Assembly: GCA_016281295.1 (NCBI GenBank)
Contig: JAEEII010000189.1
Location: forward strand, 1-9,525
Source of the DNA: Bacteroidales bacterium
GTDB taxonomy: Bacteria > Bacteroidota > Bacteroidia > Bacteroidales > F082
DNA length: 9,525 bases
Direction: 5' to 3'
Within the stretch, counting starts at the first letter, position 1. Each line of letters opens with the position of its first letter. The notes beneath the pieces are model-generated. The model ran no database searches, was not told the DNA's origin, and saw nothing but the letters and a program-made list of their open reading frames with translations. Shown one piece after another: positions 1 through 6,077 of the stretch. The position numbers and the translations under genes are program-made.

Positions 1-398
1 GCACCAGCACCAATCCAAGCGTTTTCGCAGATGTGGACGGGCTTGCAGAGGAGGATCTGTCGGTCATATAGGTCGTGGTTGTTGGAGATGAGTTGGGCAT
101 TAGCAGCAATCATAGCACCATCGTCGATGGTGATGCCGCCGCGAGCCATCATCAGGCAGTTGTTCATAATCATCACGTTCTTCCCGATGTGGACACGGTC
201 GAAGCAGACGCCAGTGAGGCCGGGCATCACCCAACCGCCTTCGCCGAGGTTGTCGCCGAAGAGCTCACGCACAAGGGCGTTGTACTCATCGGTGTATGGC
301 ATCGTGTGATTCAGTTTGAAAAGGACTTGCGCTTGGCGCACGCCTTCTGCATGTTCTTCGGCTGTGGTCAGCCTGGGATCAACTCTTTGTTCTTGCAT
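1..398 (-). CDS. Sugar O-acetyltransferase (LacA/Maa type), C-terminus cut by window edge
   Basis: Reading from the ATG at 398 towards position 1 gives 132 codons that run off the left edge. The N-terminus has the helical segment typical of maltose/galactoside acetyltransferases (TTAEEHAEGVRQAQVLFKLN, residues 11-30). It is followed by left-handed beta-helix hexapeptide repeats: VHIGKNVMIMNN at about 69-80, GGITIDDGAMIAANAQLISN at about 87-106, and VHICENAWIGAG at 121-132. SNNHD at 105-109 holds the likely catalytic His108, which abstracts a proton from the sugar hydroxyl while acetyl-CoA is the donor. Family members are usually about 180-200 residues, so roughly one third is missing. The start is supported by a -7 promoter element 26 bp upstream. 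It lies downstream of the glycosyltransferase on the same strand but has its own promoter. The family is confident; the acceptor sugar is unknown. Confidence 0.92.
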   Translation of the reverse strand, partial: MQEQRVDPRLTTAEEHAEGVRQAQVLFKLNHTMPYTDEYNALVRELFGDNLGEGGWVMPGLTGVCFDRVHIGKNVMIMNNCLMMARGGITIDDGAMIAANAQLISNNHDLYDRQILLCKPVHICENAWIGAG

Positions 399-423
399 CG
401 TTATCAGGTTTGAAATTACGATG

Positions 424-431
424 CAAAAATA
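424..431 (-). promoter_or_regulatory. Bacteroidetes -7 promoter element for the acetyltransferase
   Basis: Read on the minus strand this is TATTTTTG followed by CA, a match to the Bacteroidetes sigma-ABfr -7 consensus TAnnTTTG. It would start transcription about 20 nt before the ATG at 398. I see no good -33 TTG at the usual spacing. A pair of direct repeats lies just upstream (454-483). Confidence 0.65.
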
Positions 432-453
432 CAGCGACTTACCGAGATAAAAG

Positions 454-483
454 TTTCACAAAAATCATCATTATTTTCACAAA
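454..483. repeat. Two TTTCACAAA direct repeats, 21 bp apart, possible operator
   Basis: The 9-mer TTTCACAAA occurs exactly at 454-462 and 475-483, with a start-to-start distance of 21 bp (two helical turns). On the minus strand the repeats lie immediately upstream of the acetyltransferase promoter and fill the gap after the glycosyltransferase stop codon. Same-face direct repeats next to a promoter with a poor -33 box are what an activator site would look like. The AT-rich context means chance cannot be excluded. Confidence 0.35.
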
Positions 484-484
484 T

Positions 485-1657
485 TCAACTATTTATTCGC
501 CTAACCTCGATGAATGTGTTATAGTCTGCGTAAACGTCTCGTACAACATCATCCCAGTTGAGGTAAAGGTCACGGCGGGCGGCAGTGGAAATACGTTCGT
601 ATGTCTCTGGGTCGGCCATGATATCCATGATCATCCGTGCATAACTGTCCTCGTCCGGCGAGCAAACATAGCCATTGACGCCAGGAGTGACAGTAGCGGC
701 TGTACGAGCACCTTTCAAAAACACGGTGGGCGTACCCTGACAAGCTGCCTCAATCTGTACTAATGAGTTGGCATCGTAGAGCGACGGGAACAGGAATAGC
801 TTGGCACGGGAATAGAGATTCTCCAGCATCTCTTTTTCTGTCAAACCGCACATGACCACTTCTTCGGTCAGACCCTGTTCTTTCACGAGAGCGGCGAGTT
901 TCTCCTCATCCTGTCCTTTGCCGGCAAACAGCATCCTGAAGTTATGCAGACCCATCGCCTTAGCTTTCGCTAAAGCCCGAACGATGAAGTCAATGTTCTT
1001 GATGTAATTGATTCTTCCTACGAAAAGAAAAACCGTGGCGTCGGCTGGGATGCCGTATGTCTCGTTGACAATACGGGCGGCAGCAGCGGAATCCAACACA
1101 GGATGATGGTCGGTGGCGTTAAGGCGCACCTTGCAGGGAGCAGTCAGACCGTATTCATGGACATAGAGGTTTTTGATGTCCCCATTCACAGCCCAGCATT
1201 CGTCACAAGCGTTAAACACACGCATAATGGTATCCATCGCCATGTTCGAGGCTAACTTGAGTTTGAGCGACCTCTCAAAATCCTGCTTGTACTGCGAATG
1301 TAGGGTAGCAACCACGGGAAGCTTGTGTATTTTGGCATACAGGACTCCCGACATACCTACCGTAAAGGGAGAATGGATATGGACGATGTCGATATCGCTC
1401 TTGAGTAGCTGCGCTTCGAATCGAGGGTCTAAAGCGGGCGTAGGAAATTCGTAATCGCTTGTGATGAGCGGCAGCGATGAGCATCGTATAACTTGGTACG
1501 GCAACTTTGCATCTTCCTTGCCATCAAATCCTTTGGTCTCCGGGCAAAACACCACCACTTCGCAATATTGCACCAATCGACGGGCGTAATTGTCCACCAC
1601 TTTGATCACCCCGTCCACCATGGGGTACCATGTATCAATAAAAAGTCCAACTTTCAT
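485..1657 (-). CDS. GT4-family glycosyltransferase (GT-B fold)
   Basis: This 390-residue protein is full length for a GT4 retaining glycosyltransferase. The N-terminal acceptor domain starts with GLFIDTWYPMVDGV (4-17) and contains VHIHSPFTVG (92-101) and VATLHSQYK (116-124), as in diacylglycerol glucosyltransferase-like and other lipid- or glycan-modifying GT4 enzymes. The C-terminal donor domain has FVGRINYIKNI (212-222, with the conserved Arg215 and Lys220 that hold the nucleotide diphosphate) and LFAGKGQDEEKL (243-254). The family's E-x7-E motif appears as D295-x7-E303 in YDANSLVQIEAA, so its first Glu is Asp. There is no signal peptide or membrane segment, so it probably acts on the cytoplasmic face of the membrane. 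It has its own promoter (1713-1720), divergent from the AraC gene. Donor and acceptor cannot be told from sequence. Confidence 0.92.
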   Translation of the reverse strand: MKVGLFIDTWYPMVDGVIKVVDNYARRLVQYCEVVVFCPETKGFDGKEDAKLPYQVIRCSSLPLITSDYEFPTPALDPRFEAQLLKSDIDIVHIHSPFTVGMSGVLYAKIHKLPVVATLHSQYKQDFERSLKLKLASNMAMDTIMRVFNACDECWAVNGDIKNLYVHEYGLTAPCKVRLNATDHHPVLDSAAAARIVNETYGIPADATVFLFVGRINYIKNIDFIVRALAKAKAMGLHNFRMLFAGKGQDEEKLAALVKEQGLTEEVVMCGLTEKEMLENLYSRAKLFLFPSLYDANSLVQIEAACQGTPTVFLKGARTAATVTPGVNGYVCSPDEDSYARMIMDIMADPETYERISTAARRDLYLNWDDVVRDVYADYNTFIEVRRINS

Positions 1658-1712
1658 AACTGATCTTATTACTTATGGCAATCTCTGAAAATAATCCGTG
1701 TTTTAAGGGCTG

Positions 1713-1720
1713 CAAAATTA
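1713..1720 (-). promoter_or_regulatory. -7 promoter element for the glycosyltransferase gene
   Basis: On the minus strand this reads TAATTTTG followed by CA, matching TAnnTTTG. A TTTG at 1741-1738 lies 17 bp upstream and could serve as the -33 element. The expected leader is about 50 nt, longer than for the other genes here. Confidence 0.65.
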
Positions 1721-1783
1721 CAAAAAAAACAAGCCATCAAAGCGAAGTCAATGGGATGGGTGAAAGAGAAAAGAAATAATTTG

Positions 1784-1791
1784 TAATTTTG
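1784..1791 (+). promoter_or_regulatory. -7 promoter element for the AraC gene
   Basis: TAATTTTG matches the Bacteroidetes -7 consensus and ends only 4 bp before the ATG at 1796. Transcription would begin at or next to the start codon, giving a leaderless or nearly leaderless mRNA. No TTG is visible at the -33 position. Confidence 0.5.
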
Positions 1792-1795
1792 CACC

Positions 1796-2614
1796 ATGAA
1801 AATTGATTTTCAGTACGCTACAGATTTCTTCGGGATGAATGACCCAAAATTGAGTCACACTTGTATGCATTTGCTATGTAAAGAAGGTGAAGGCAGTTTT
1901 GTGTTCAACGAACAATGCTACCACTTAGTGAAAAACGATTTGGTGGTGATGCCAAATCCAAGTCGCGCAAAGAGTCTTGTAGCCTATCCCGATATGAAGG
2001 TAGAGTGGTTCGCCGCCGACAACAAATTCCTTGCGAGTTTGCTGCCGTCGAACAACTACAGCATTGGAGGAAGCATCTCGCTCAACCAAGACCCCGTCAT
2101 CAAACTCACCGATGAGCAAGCTGCTATTCTGCTTTCCGACCTCCATCGTCTCCGCGACCGCCTCGATGACCGCCACCTGTTGTTTTACCGCGAGCTGATG
2201 GGGAGTCTCTGTCTGACAATGATATATGACATCTTCGAACCTCACGCTCAACGTGAAGCCACCGAAATTCACAGCGACCGAACAGCCTCTATTGTCAAAC
2301 AATTGATGCAACTGCTCGACACCGGCATCAGTCGCACCGAACGCGAGGTGAGTTACTATGCTGAACGGTTGAGCGTCTCGCCGAAGTACCTCTCCGCCAC
2401 GGTGAAACGCGTCACGGGACACAGCGTCAGCAGTTATATCAGCCGTGCCACTGTGCCCATCCTGAAAGCCTTTTTGGACGATGAACGCCTCTCGCTCACC
2501 CAAATCGCAGAACGTATGAACTTCGCCTCATTGAGTTACTTCAGCCGCTATTGCACCAAGCACCTTGGACAGTCGCCCAGCGAATATCGGAGGAGTCTGC
2601 AACCCAAGGGTTAA
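1796..2614 (+). CDS. AraC/XylS-family transcriptional regulator
   Basis: This 272-residue protein has a usual length for the family. Residues 1-150 form a poorly conserved N-terminal sensing domain with a cupin-like pattern (HLLCKEGEGSFVFNEQCYHL, 25-44, then a proline-rich turn at 53-55). Residues 165-268 are the double helix-turn-helix DNA-binding domain: the first HTH is about EVSYYAERLSVSPKYLSATV (184-203) and the second about SLTQIAERMNFASLSYFSRY (233-252). It ends in the family signature KHLGQSPSEYR (255-265). It is the only intact plus-strand gene and precedes a broken dehydrogenase gene, which may have been its original target. Whether it controls the divergent glycosyltransferase or the minus-strand redox genes is unknown; its ligand cannot be inferred. 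Confidence 0.93.
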   Translation: MKIDFQYATDFFGMNDPKLSHTCMHLLCKEGEGSFVFNEQCYHLVKNDLVVMPNPSRAKSLVAYPDMKVEWFAADNKFLASLLPSNNYSIGGSISLNQDPVIKLTDEQAAILLSDLHRLRDRLDDRHLLFYRELMGSLCLTMIYDIFEPHAQREATEIHSDRTASIVKQLMQLLDTGISRTEREVSYYAERLSVSPKYLSATVKRVTGHSVSSYISRATVPILKAFLDDERLSLTQIAERMNFASLSYFSRYCTKHLGQSPSEYRRSLQPKG

Positions 2615-2664
2615 GGAATCCAAGTATTCCGCACTAAGAAAGTCAAAACACTAATCACAAATCT

Positions 2665-2773
2665 ATGAAGACAGCCATTATTATAGGATCCCGTTTGCTT
2701 CACCGACATACGACCCGGTTTTGTCGCAACGGATATCCTGAATCCTAACAAGCATTATCTGATGCTGATGTCA
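2665..2773 (+). pseudogene. Remnant of a short-chain dehydrogenase/reductase gene, internally deleted
   Basis: The ATG at 2665 begins MKTAIIIG, a typical first beta strand of an SDR Rossmann fold. The homology stops there, before the expected GASxGIG loop. From 2705, in a different frame, the DNA reads DIRPGFVATDILNPNKHYLM, the conserved segment that normally follows the SDR catalytic Tyr-Lys by about 20 residues (PGFVxT motif). Most of the protein between these points, including the catalytic YxxxK, is gone. The C-terminal part also ends at about 2773, where the opposing ABM gene begins. The first frame stops at 2746-2748, so only a 27-residue peptide could be made. It lies 50 bp after the AraC gene on the same strand, consistent with a former regulator-oxidoreductase pair. 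I infer an internal deletion of roughly 450-500 bp from typical SDR size. Confidence 0.75.
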
Positions 2774-3049
2774 AAATTCAAATCGCTCCACCTTCATCTG
2801 GCCACATTGGCGCATCATGGGAGAGTATTTCTTGAACTCCGGCGTAGCAGAATGCTTGTCGAGCGATGCTTGGTCTTCCCATGTCTCGCAGATCAAAAAC
2901 ACATCCTGTCTAGTGGCACTCTGGAACACATCGTAGGCGATGCATCCGTCATGCTTTTGTGAGTACTCAGTAAGGGCTATTGCCGCTTGCAGGGCGGTAT
3001 TGAATTGTTCGCCGTCATTGGCTTGGAAAAAGCAGTTTAATCGTATCAT
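2771..3049 (-). CDS. ABM-domain monooxygenase (putative quinol monooxygenase, YgiN-like)
   Basis: This 92-residue protein consists of one antibiotic biosynthesis monooxygenase (ABM) domain, a dimeric alpha-beta barrel. Visible family marks are the first strand MIRLNCFFQA (1-10), CIAYDVFQSATRQDVFLICE (36-55, with the usual G-C/L-xxYDV strand pattern), ETWEDQASLDKHSATPEFKKY (the W-x-D-x2-SLDxH signature), and a closing strand MKVERFEF. ABM enzymes use no metal or flavin and typically oxidise quinols or aromatic polyphenols; some members only bind such compounds. It has no signal peptide, so it is cytosolic. It is the last gene of the five-gene operon, 19 bp after the membrane protein gene. Its stop codon touches the broken end of the dehydrogenase remnant. 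The substrate is unknown. Confidence 0.88.
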   Translation of the reverse strand: MIRLNCFFQANDGEQFNTALQAAIALTEYSQKHDGCIAYDVFQSATRQDVFLICETWEDQASLDKHSATPEFKKYSPMMRQCGQMKVERFEF

Positions 3050-3068
3050 TTTAGGTTTGATTTAGTAA

Positions 3069-3554
3069 TCATAATAAAGTCACAATTCCCCCAGCAACCA
3101 GCGCAGCGGGAATGCCCAGCAGCATCCCGATAAGCGCTCCTTTGATGTGGAACCAGTAGTCATGGTAGGCGGCAGTCATGTCCTCTGTCCCAGGGATGAC
3201 GAAATGCTTTTCGTGGCAAAACCAGAGACAGTCGAGCACCAGCGCATCGAACCAATTGACCACCACCCATAAGGCATAGGCCGTCAAAGCGCCACACCAA
3301 AAGGTTTCACAACCGTTGATATAACACACCAACAGGCCCAGCAAAACGCCGAAGACCATCATAGCTACAATCTTTTTGATGTAGAACGACAGTCCTCCAG
3401 GACGGTTGCTGGCGTCAACCAGACCTAACTGGTCGCATCGCTCGATGATGGCAGGAGGATAGTTGAAGATGGTCTTGATAGGGTTTCTCGACATCAGGAA
3501 CACAAACAGCGTGAACAAAGCGCACGCGATGAGGGATTCTATGAAAAAGGTCAT
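3069..3554 (-). CDS. Conserved integral membrane protein of unknown function, four helices
   Basis: This 161-residue protein is dominated by hydrophobic segments at about 4-22, 60-80, 85-105 and 137-160, so four transmembrane helices are likely. A polar loop at 23-58 contains SRNPIKTIFNYPPAIIERC. A second loop at 106-136 contains LDCLWFCHEK, VIPGTEDM and YHDYWFHIKGA; its conserved-looking His, Cys, Trp and acidic residues could face one side of the membrane. I recognise the pattern from uncharacterised Bacteroidales and clostridial membrane proteins but know no assigned function. Its ATG directly follows the stop codon of the metallo-hydrolase gene with no bases between, which suggests translational coupling and a shared role. 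Confidence 0.8.
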   Translation of the reverse strand: MTFFIESLIACALFTLFVFLMSRNPIKTIFNYPPAIIERCDQLGLVDASNRPGGLSFYIKKIVAMMVFGVLLGLLVCYINGCETFWCGALTAYALWVVVNWFDALVLDCLWFCHEKHFVIPGTEDMTAAYHDYWFHIKGALIGMLLGIPAALVAGGIVTLL

Positions 3555-4601
3555 TTAACTATCTTTTGGTGATGCAAAGTTACAATCAAAAAGGAATAAT
3601 TCGCCTATTTGACAAGCGATAAGCTGAAGTCCATATTGCTCCGCCGCCTTGCGCTCATTTTCCCGAGGTTCATCCCAAGGATGATTCGAGAGGCAAAACT
3701 TGGAGTGATGGACGGTTACGAAACGCTTTGCACCAAGTTCAGACACAGCTTTTCCCAATTGCTCGGGCATGGTGTGGATCTGGCTCCAGTTGGCATCGTA
3801 TTGGCCATTCTCCATGATGGCAAGATTGATGTCAGGAAACTGTTCCCCGAAGCGCTTGAAACGACTGCTGTAGCCCCCGTCGCCCGAGAAAAAGACCTTT
3901 CTCGATGACGATTCCATCAGCCAAGAGGCTGGCATCGTCTTGGCTTTCCAAAAACCGCGTCCAGAGAAATGTTGGGTGGGCAGACAATGGAAGGTCAAAC
4001 CATCGGATGTGGCACTTTCATACCAATCCAACTCGATAAGTTGCCGATTGTCATAGCCCCAATATTCAAAGTTCTCGCCCACACCCAGGGGACAAACCAC
4101 TTTTTTCACTCGGTTTTTCAGTTCGATGACGGTCTTGTAATCCAAGTGATCCCAATGGTCGTGAGAAATGAGGAGATAGTCGATTACATCGGGCATGTCT
4201 TGGGGTTTGTAGAGATCAGTCCCTGGAAACGCCCGATTGACGAACGAAACGGGCGAGCCTTTGTAAAAGACAGGGTCGGCAAGGATGGTCTTACCGTCCA
4301 AACGGAGCAAGAAGGAACTGTGTCCGAACCAGAGATAGAAGTCACCGGATTCAGGCAAGCGGTTCAAATCGGTCTTAACGAACGGGATATCACCCAGTTT
4401 TGGAATCCTGTTTTTCGGTTTATCTCCAAAAAGAAACTTCCCGAAATTCTTCATCATCCCACCCTGACCTGTGAACAGCGTAGTCGGCTCCTCATTTTGG
4501 AACTTATCATTCACAAAATGAGGCGACTTCCTGATACGTTCAAGGCGTTCGCCACGAGCGGTCCGACCAAATTGCTTGAAGAAACTCAATACAGTTGCCA
4601 T
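3555..4601 (-). CDS. MBL-fold metallo-hydrolase, NAPE-PLD-like / UlaG-like
   Basis: This 348-residue metallo-beta-lactamase-fold protein carries the metal motif SHDHWDH (146-152: His147, His149, Asp151, His152). Further probable ligands are His211 in PTQHFSGRG, Asp241 in FFSGDGGYSSRF, and the His298-His299 pair in VTVHHSKF. GHSSFLLRLDGKTILADPVF (93-112) opens the fold. The arrangement, together with MENGQYDANWSQIHTMPEQ (263-281) and HPWDEP (307-312), matches the N-acyl-phosphatidylethanolamine-hydrolysing phospholipase D branch, a group whose bacterial members mostly have no tested substrate. A 70-residue N-terminal extension shows no clear signal peptide, so it is probably cytoplasmic or membrane-peripheral. 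It is the third gene of the operon, 21 bp after the kinase-like gene and directly abutting the membrane protein gene. Confidence 0.9.
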   Translation of the reverse strand: MATVLSFFKQFGRTARGERLERIRKSPHFVNDKFQNEEPTTLFTGQGGMMKNFGKFLFGDKPKNRIPKLGDIPFVKTDLNRLPESGDFYLWFGHSSFLLRLDGKTILADPVFYKGSPVSFVNRAFPGTDLYKPQDMPDVIDYLLISHDHWDHLDYKTVIELKNRVKKVVCPLGVGENFEYWGYDNRQLIELDWYESATSDGLTFHCLPTQHFSGRGFWKAKTMPASWLMESSSRKVFFSGDGGYSSRFKRFGEQFPDINLAIMENGQYDANWSQIHTMPEQLGKAVSELGAKRFVTVHHSKFCLSNHPWDEPRENERKAAEQYGLQLIACQIGELFLFDCNFASPKDS

Positions 4602-4622
4602 TACCTACTCGTGGAATATAGT

Positions 4623-5267
4623 CTATTTCGCCAAGAAAGGAAACTTCTTCCTAATATTGTCAGCAAGAAACTGTGCAACCAAATCAGTAGGCATACTGGT
4701 GACATTAAAAACGAAGTCATAGTTACGGGCATCATAACGCGAGGTGTCAGCGACAGTTTTGACGAATGTGTCGCGAGCCTTGTCGGTTTCGTCGATAACC
4801 TTGGCAGCTTCTTCATTGCTGAGATTCTGTTTGGTGGCGATGCGGGCGATGCGGGCGTCACGGTCGGCCATGAGGAGCAGGTGCAACGCATTGGGATTGT
4901 CGCGGAAGATGTGGAAACCAGCCCGTCCCACGATGATGCAACTCTCCTGTTCGGCCAATTCACGCAATAGGCGAGCCTCCGCATAATAAAGGGACAAAGG
5001 TGTGGCTTCTGGAAAGGAGTCCTCTGAATAATGACTAGTCGTATCAAACTGACGATAAAAGTTACAGAAGTCGCTCCACCAACTGGTCTTCTGCGCTTTA
5101 ACACGATCCATGCTTTCAAGTGTCAAATTAAATTTTTCTGCAACGCTTTGCAATATGGCGCGACCGTAAACCTTAAGGCCTAACTTCTCTCCCAGCAAAC
5201 GTGCAATCTCACCTCCCCCACTTCCACTTTCGCGGTTGATAGTAATAATAATCTTCTGGTTTTGCAT
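4623..5267 (-). CDS. Cytidylate kinase-like (AAK26-type) P-loop protein with degenerate Walker A
   Basis: This 214-residue protein fits the cytidylate-kinase-like family (Pfam PF13189 type). The N-terminal ITINRESGSGGGEIARLLGE (8-27) aligns with the nucleotide-binding loop. True CMP kinases have GSGKGT here and this family usually has GSGGRE; this copy has GSGGGE, so the phosphate-binding Lys/Arg is replaced by Gly19. CIIVGRAGFHIF (109-120) and LHLLLMADRDARIARI (128-143, the lid-like Arg-rich segment) follow, as in relatives. The C-terminal half (about 145-214) is helical with YDFVFNVTSM resembling the YDxxxN segment of the family. No biochemical role has been settled for the family that I know of. 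It is the second gene of the operon, 14 bp after the flavin-reductase-like gene. Confidence 0.87.
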   Translation of the reverse strand: MQNQKIIITINRESGSGGGEIARLLGEKLGLKVYGRAILQSVAEKFNLTLESMDRVKAQKTSWWSDFCNFYRQFDTTSHYSEDSFPEATPLSLYYAEARLLRELAEQESCIIVGRAGFHIFRDNPNALHLLLMADRDARIARIATKQNLSNEEAAKVIDETDKARDTFVKTVADTSRYDARNYDFVFNVTSMPTDLVAQFLADNIRKKFPFLAK

Positions 5268-5281
5268 CGTAAATCTCTGTT

Positions 5282-5977
5282 TTATTCTTCAATGTATTTC
5301 TTTCCGTCGCCCCATGCCTTGCCGACTTCTTCGCCAATAGCGCGGTAACTCACGCCAGAGGCATCGAAGACGATGGGCTTCAGTTTTGCCAAGTCAATCT
5401 TGCCGTCAGTGAGGATGCTCTCGTCGGCGCTTTGGTTGACCACTTCGCCAATTAACATGCCGTCCTGGAAACTCACCACACGACACTCTAAGGTCAGTGG
5501 GTACTCGTTGACGATAGGAGCATCCACATTGGGACTGGGGGTTACCGTGAAGCCCACCTTGGCAACCTTGTTCGCGACATCGTGGCCACTCACCGTGCCG
5601 AAATAATCCGACTCGGCCACTGTGCGCTCGTCGGCGAAACTTACGGTGAAGGCACCCGTTTCGCGCAGGTTGTCAGTCGTTTTGTGCTCCGATAGGCTGA
5701 TGACAATCTGGTTGTAGTCGAGTTGGCCAGCCCAAGCCGCCATCATCACATCGGGTGTGTGGTTCTTGTCCCATGTGGCAATCATCACGCAAGGTTGTGG
5801 TGTGGTCACCAGGGCATGTTGTGCGCCGCAGTTCACGCGTCCCGAAACCTCTTCAACTTTTTGTTGTTTCTGTTGGTTATCAGGGCTCGTGTTGTTTTGA
5901 ACGTTTTCAGTTTGTCGGTTGTTGGTGCAGGCGGCGAGAGCCAATCCGCACAAGATAGTTGCTGCTAATTTCTTCAT
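5282..5977 (-). CDS. Flavin-reductase-like FMN-binding domain protein, exported as a lipoprotein
   Basis: The 231-residue product starts with a lipoprotein signal peptide whose lipobox is LALAAC, with Cys17 as the acylated residue. TNN follows instead of an acidic run, so it does not show the usual Bacteroidetes surface-export signal and is probably periplasm-facing. A Gln/Asn-rich linker covers 18-45. Residues 48-225 match flavin-reductase-like (split-barrel) proteins: VMIATWDKNHTPDVMMAAWA (64-83), SLSEHKTTDNLRETGAFTVS (94-113), YFGTVSGHDVANK (125-137), DAPIVNEYPLTLECRVVS (152-169), and IGEVVNQSADESILTDGKID (176-195). Relatives are normally cytosolic and about 185-190 residues, the length of the domain here. 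These proteins bind FMN and reduce flavins or other acceptors. It is the first gene of the five-gene operon, and its -7 promoter element lies at 6004-6011. Its leader resembles that of the DUF362 protein. Confidence 0.88.
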   Translation of the reverse strand: MKKLAATILCGLALAACTNNRQTENVQNNTSPDNQQKQQKVEEVSGRVNCGAQHALVTTPQPCVMIATWDKNHTPDVMMAAWAGQLDYNQIVISLSEHKTTDNLRETGAFTVSFADERTVAESDYFGTVSGHDVANKVAKVGFTVTPSPNVDAPIVNEYPLTLECRVVSFQDGMLIGEVVNQSADESILTDGKIDLAKLKPIVFDASGVSYRAIGEEVGKAWGDGKKYIEE

Positions 5978-6003
5978 GGTTATGATGTTTGGCGTTACTG
6001 CTG

Positions 6004-6011
6004 CAAAAATA
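6004..6011 (-). promoter_or_regulatory. -7 promoter element for the five-gene operon
   Basis: On the minus strand TATTTTTG followed by CAG matches TAnnTTTG. The predicted start lies about 20 nt before the ATG at 5977. The element lies inside the T-rich tail of the upstream gene's terminator, and the terminator stem covers the -33 region. Confidence 0.65.
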
Positions 6012-6049
6012 GTAAAATCCCCGAAACATTTGGTTTAAAGTTTCGGGGA
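6012..6049 (-). terminator. Rho-independent terminator of the DUF362 gene
   Basis: TCCCCGAAAC (6018-6027) and GTTTCGGGGA (6040-6049) are perfect 10-bp inverted arms with a 12-nt loop. Read on the minus strand, the GC-rich stem is followed by TTTTAC and then TATTTTTG, a T-rich tail. It begins 28 bp after the DUF362 stop codon, so it would end that transcript. The same bases lie immediately upstream of the next promoter. Confidence 0.8.
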
Positions 6050-6077
6050 ATTGTATAGGAGTTTTCGCAATGATGGC

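Larger units (their letters stand above)
1711..1793. repeat. 14-bp perfect inverted repeat spanning two divergent promoters
   Basis: TGCAAAATTACAAA (1711-1724) is the exact reverse complement of TTTGTAATTTTGCA (1780-1793). The arms are 55 bp apart and each contains a -7 element, one for each divergent gene. Part of the identity follows from the shared promoter consensus (TAnnTTTGC), but the match extends on both sides of it. Confidence 0.6.

Noticed and set aside
1925..2503. Minus-strand open frame opposite the AraC gene
   Set aside because: The plus strand gives a full AraC protein with both HTH motifs; the opposite frame has no recognisable features.
2615..2630. Small inverted repeat GGAAT/ATTCC after the AraC stop codon
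   Set aside because: Only five base pairs with no T-tract; too weak to call a terminator.
2762..2962. 66-codon plus-strand frame opposite the ABM gene
   Set aside because: Its first few codons belong to the dehydrogenase remnant; the rest is antisense to the ABM gene and shows no homology I can recognise.
3969..4970. Plus-strand open frame of 333 codons across the hydrolase and kinase-like genes
   Set aside because: It spans the junction of two well-supported minus-strand genes and has no recognisable motifs.
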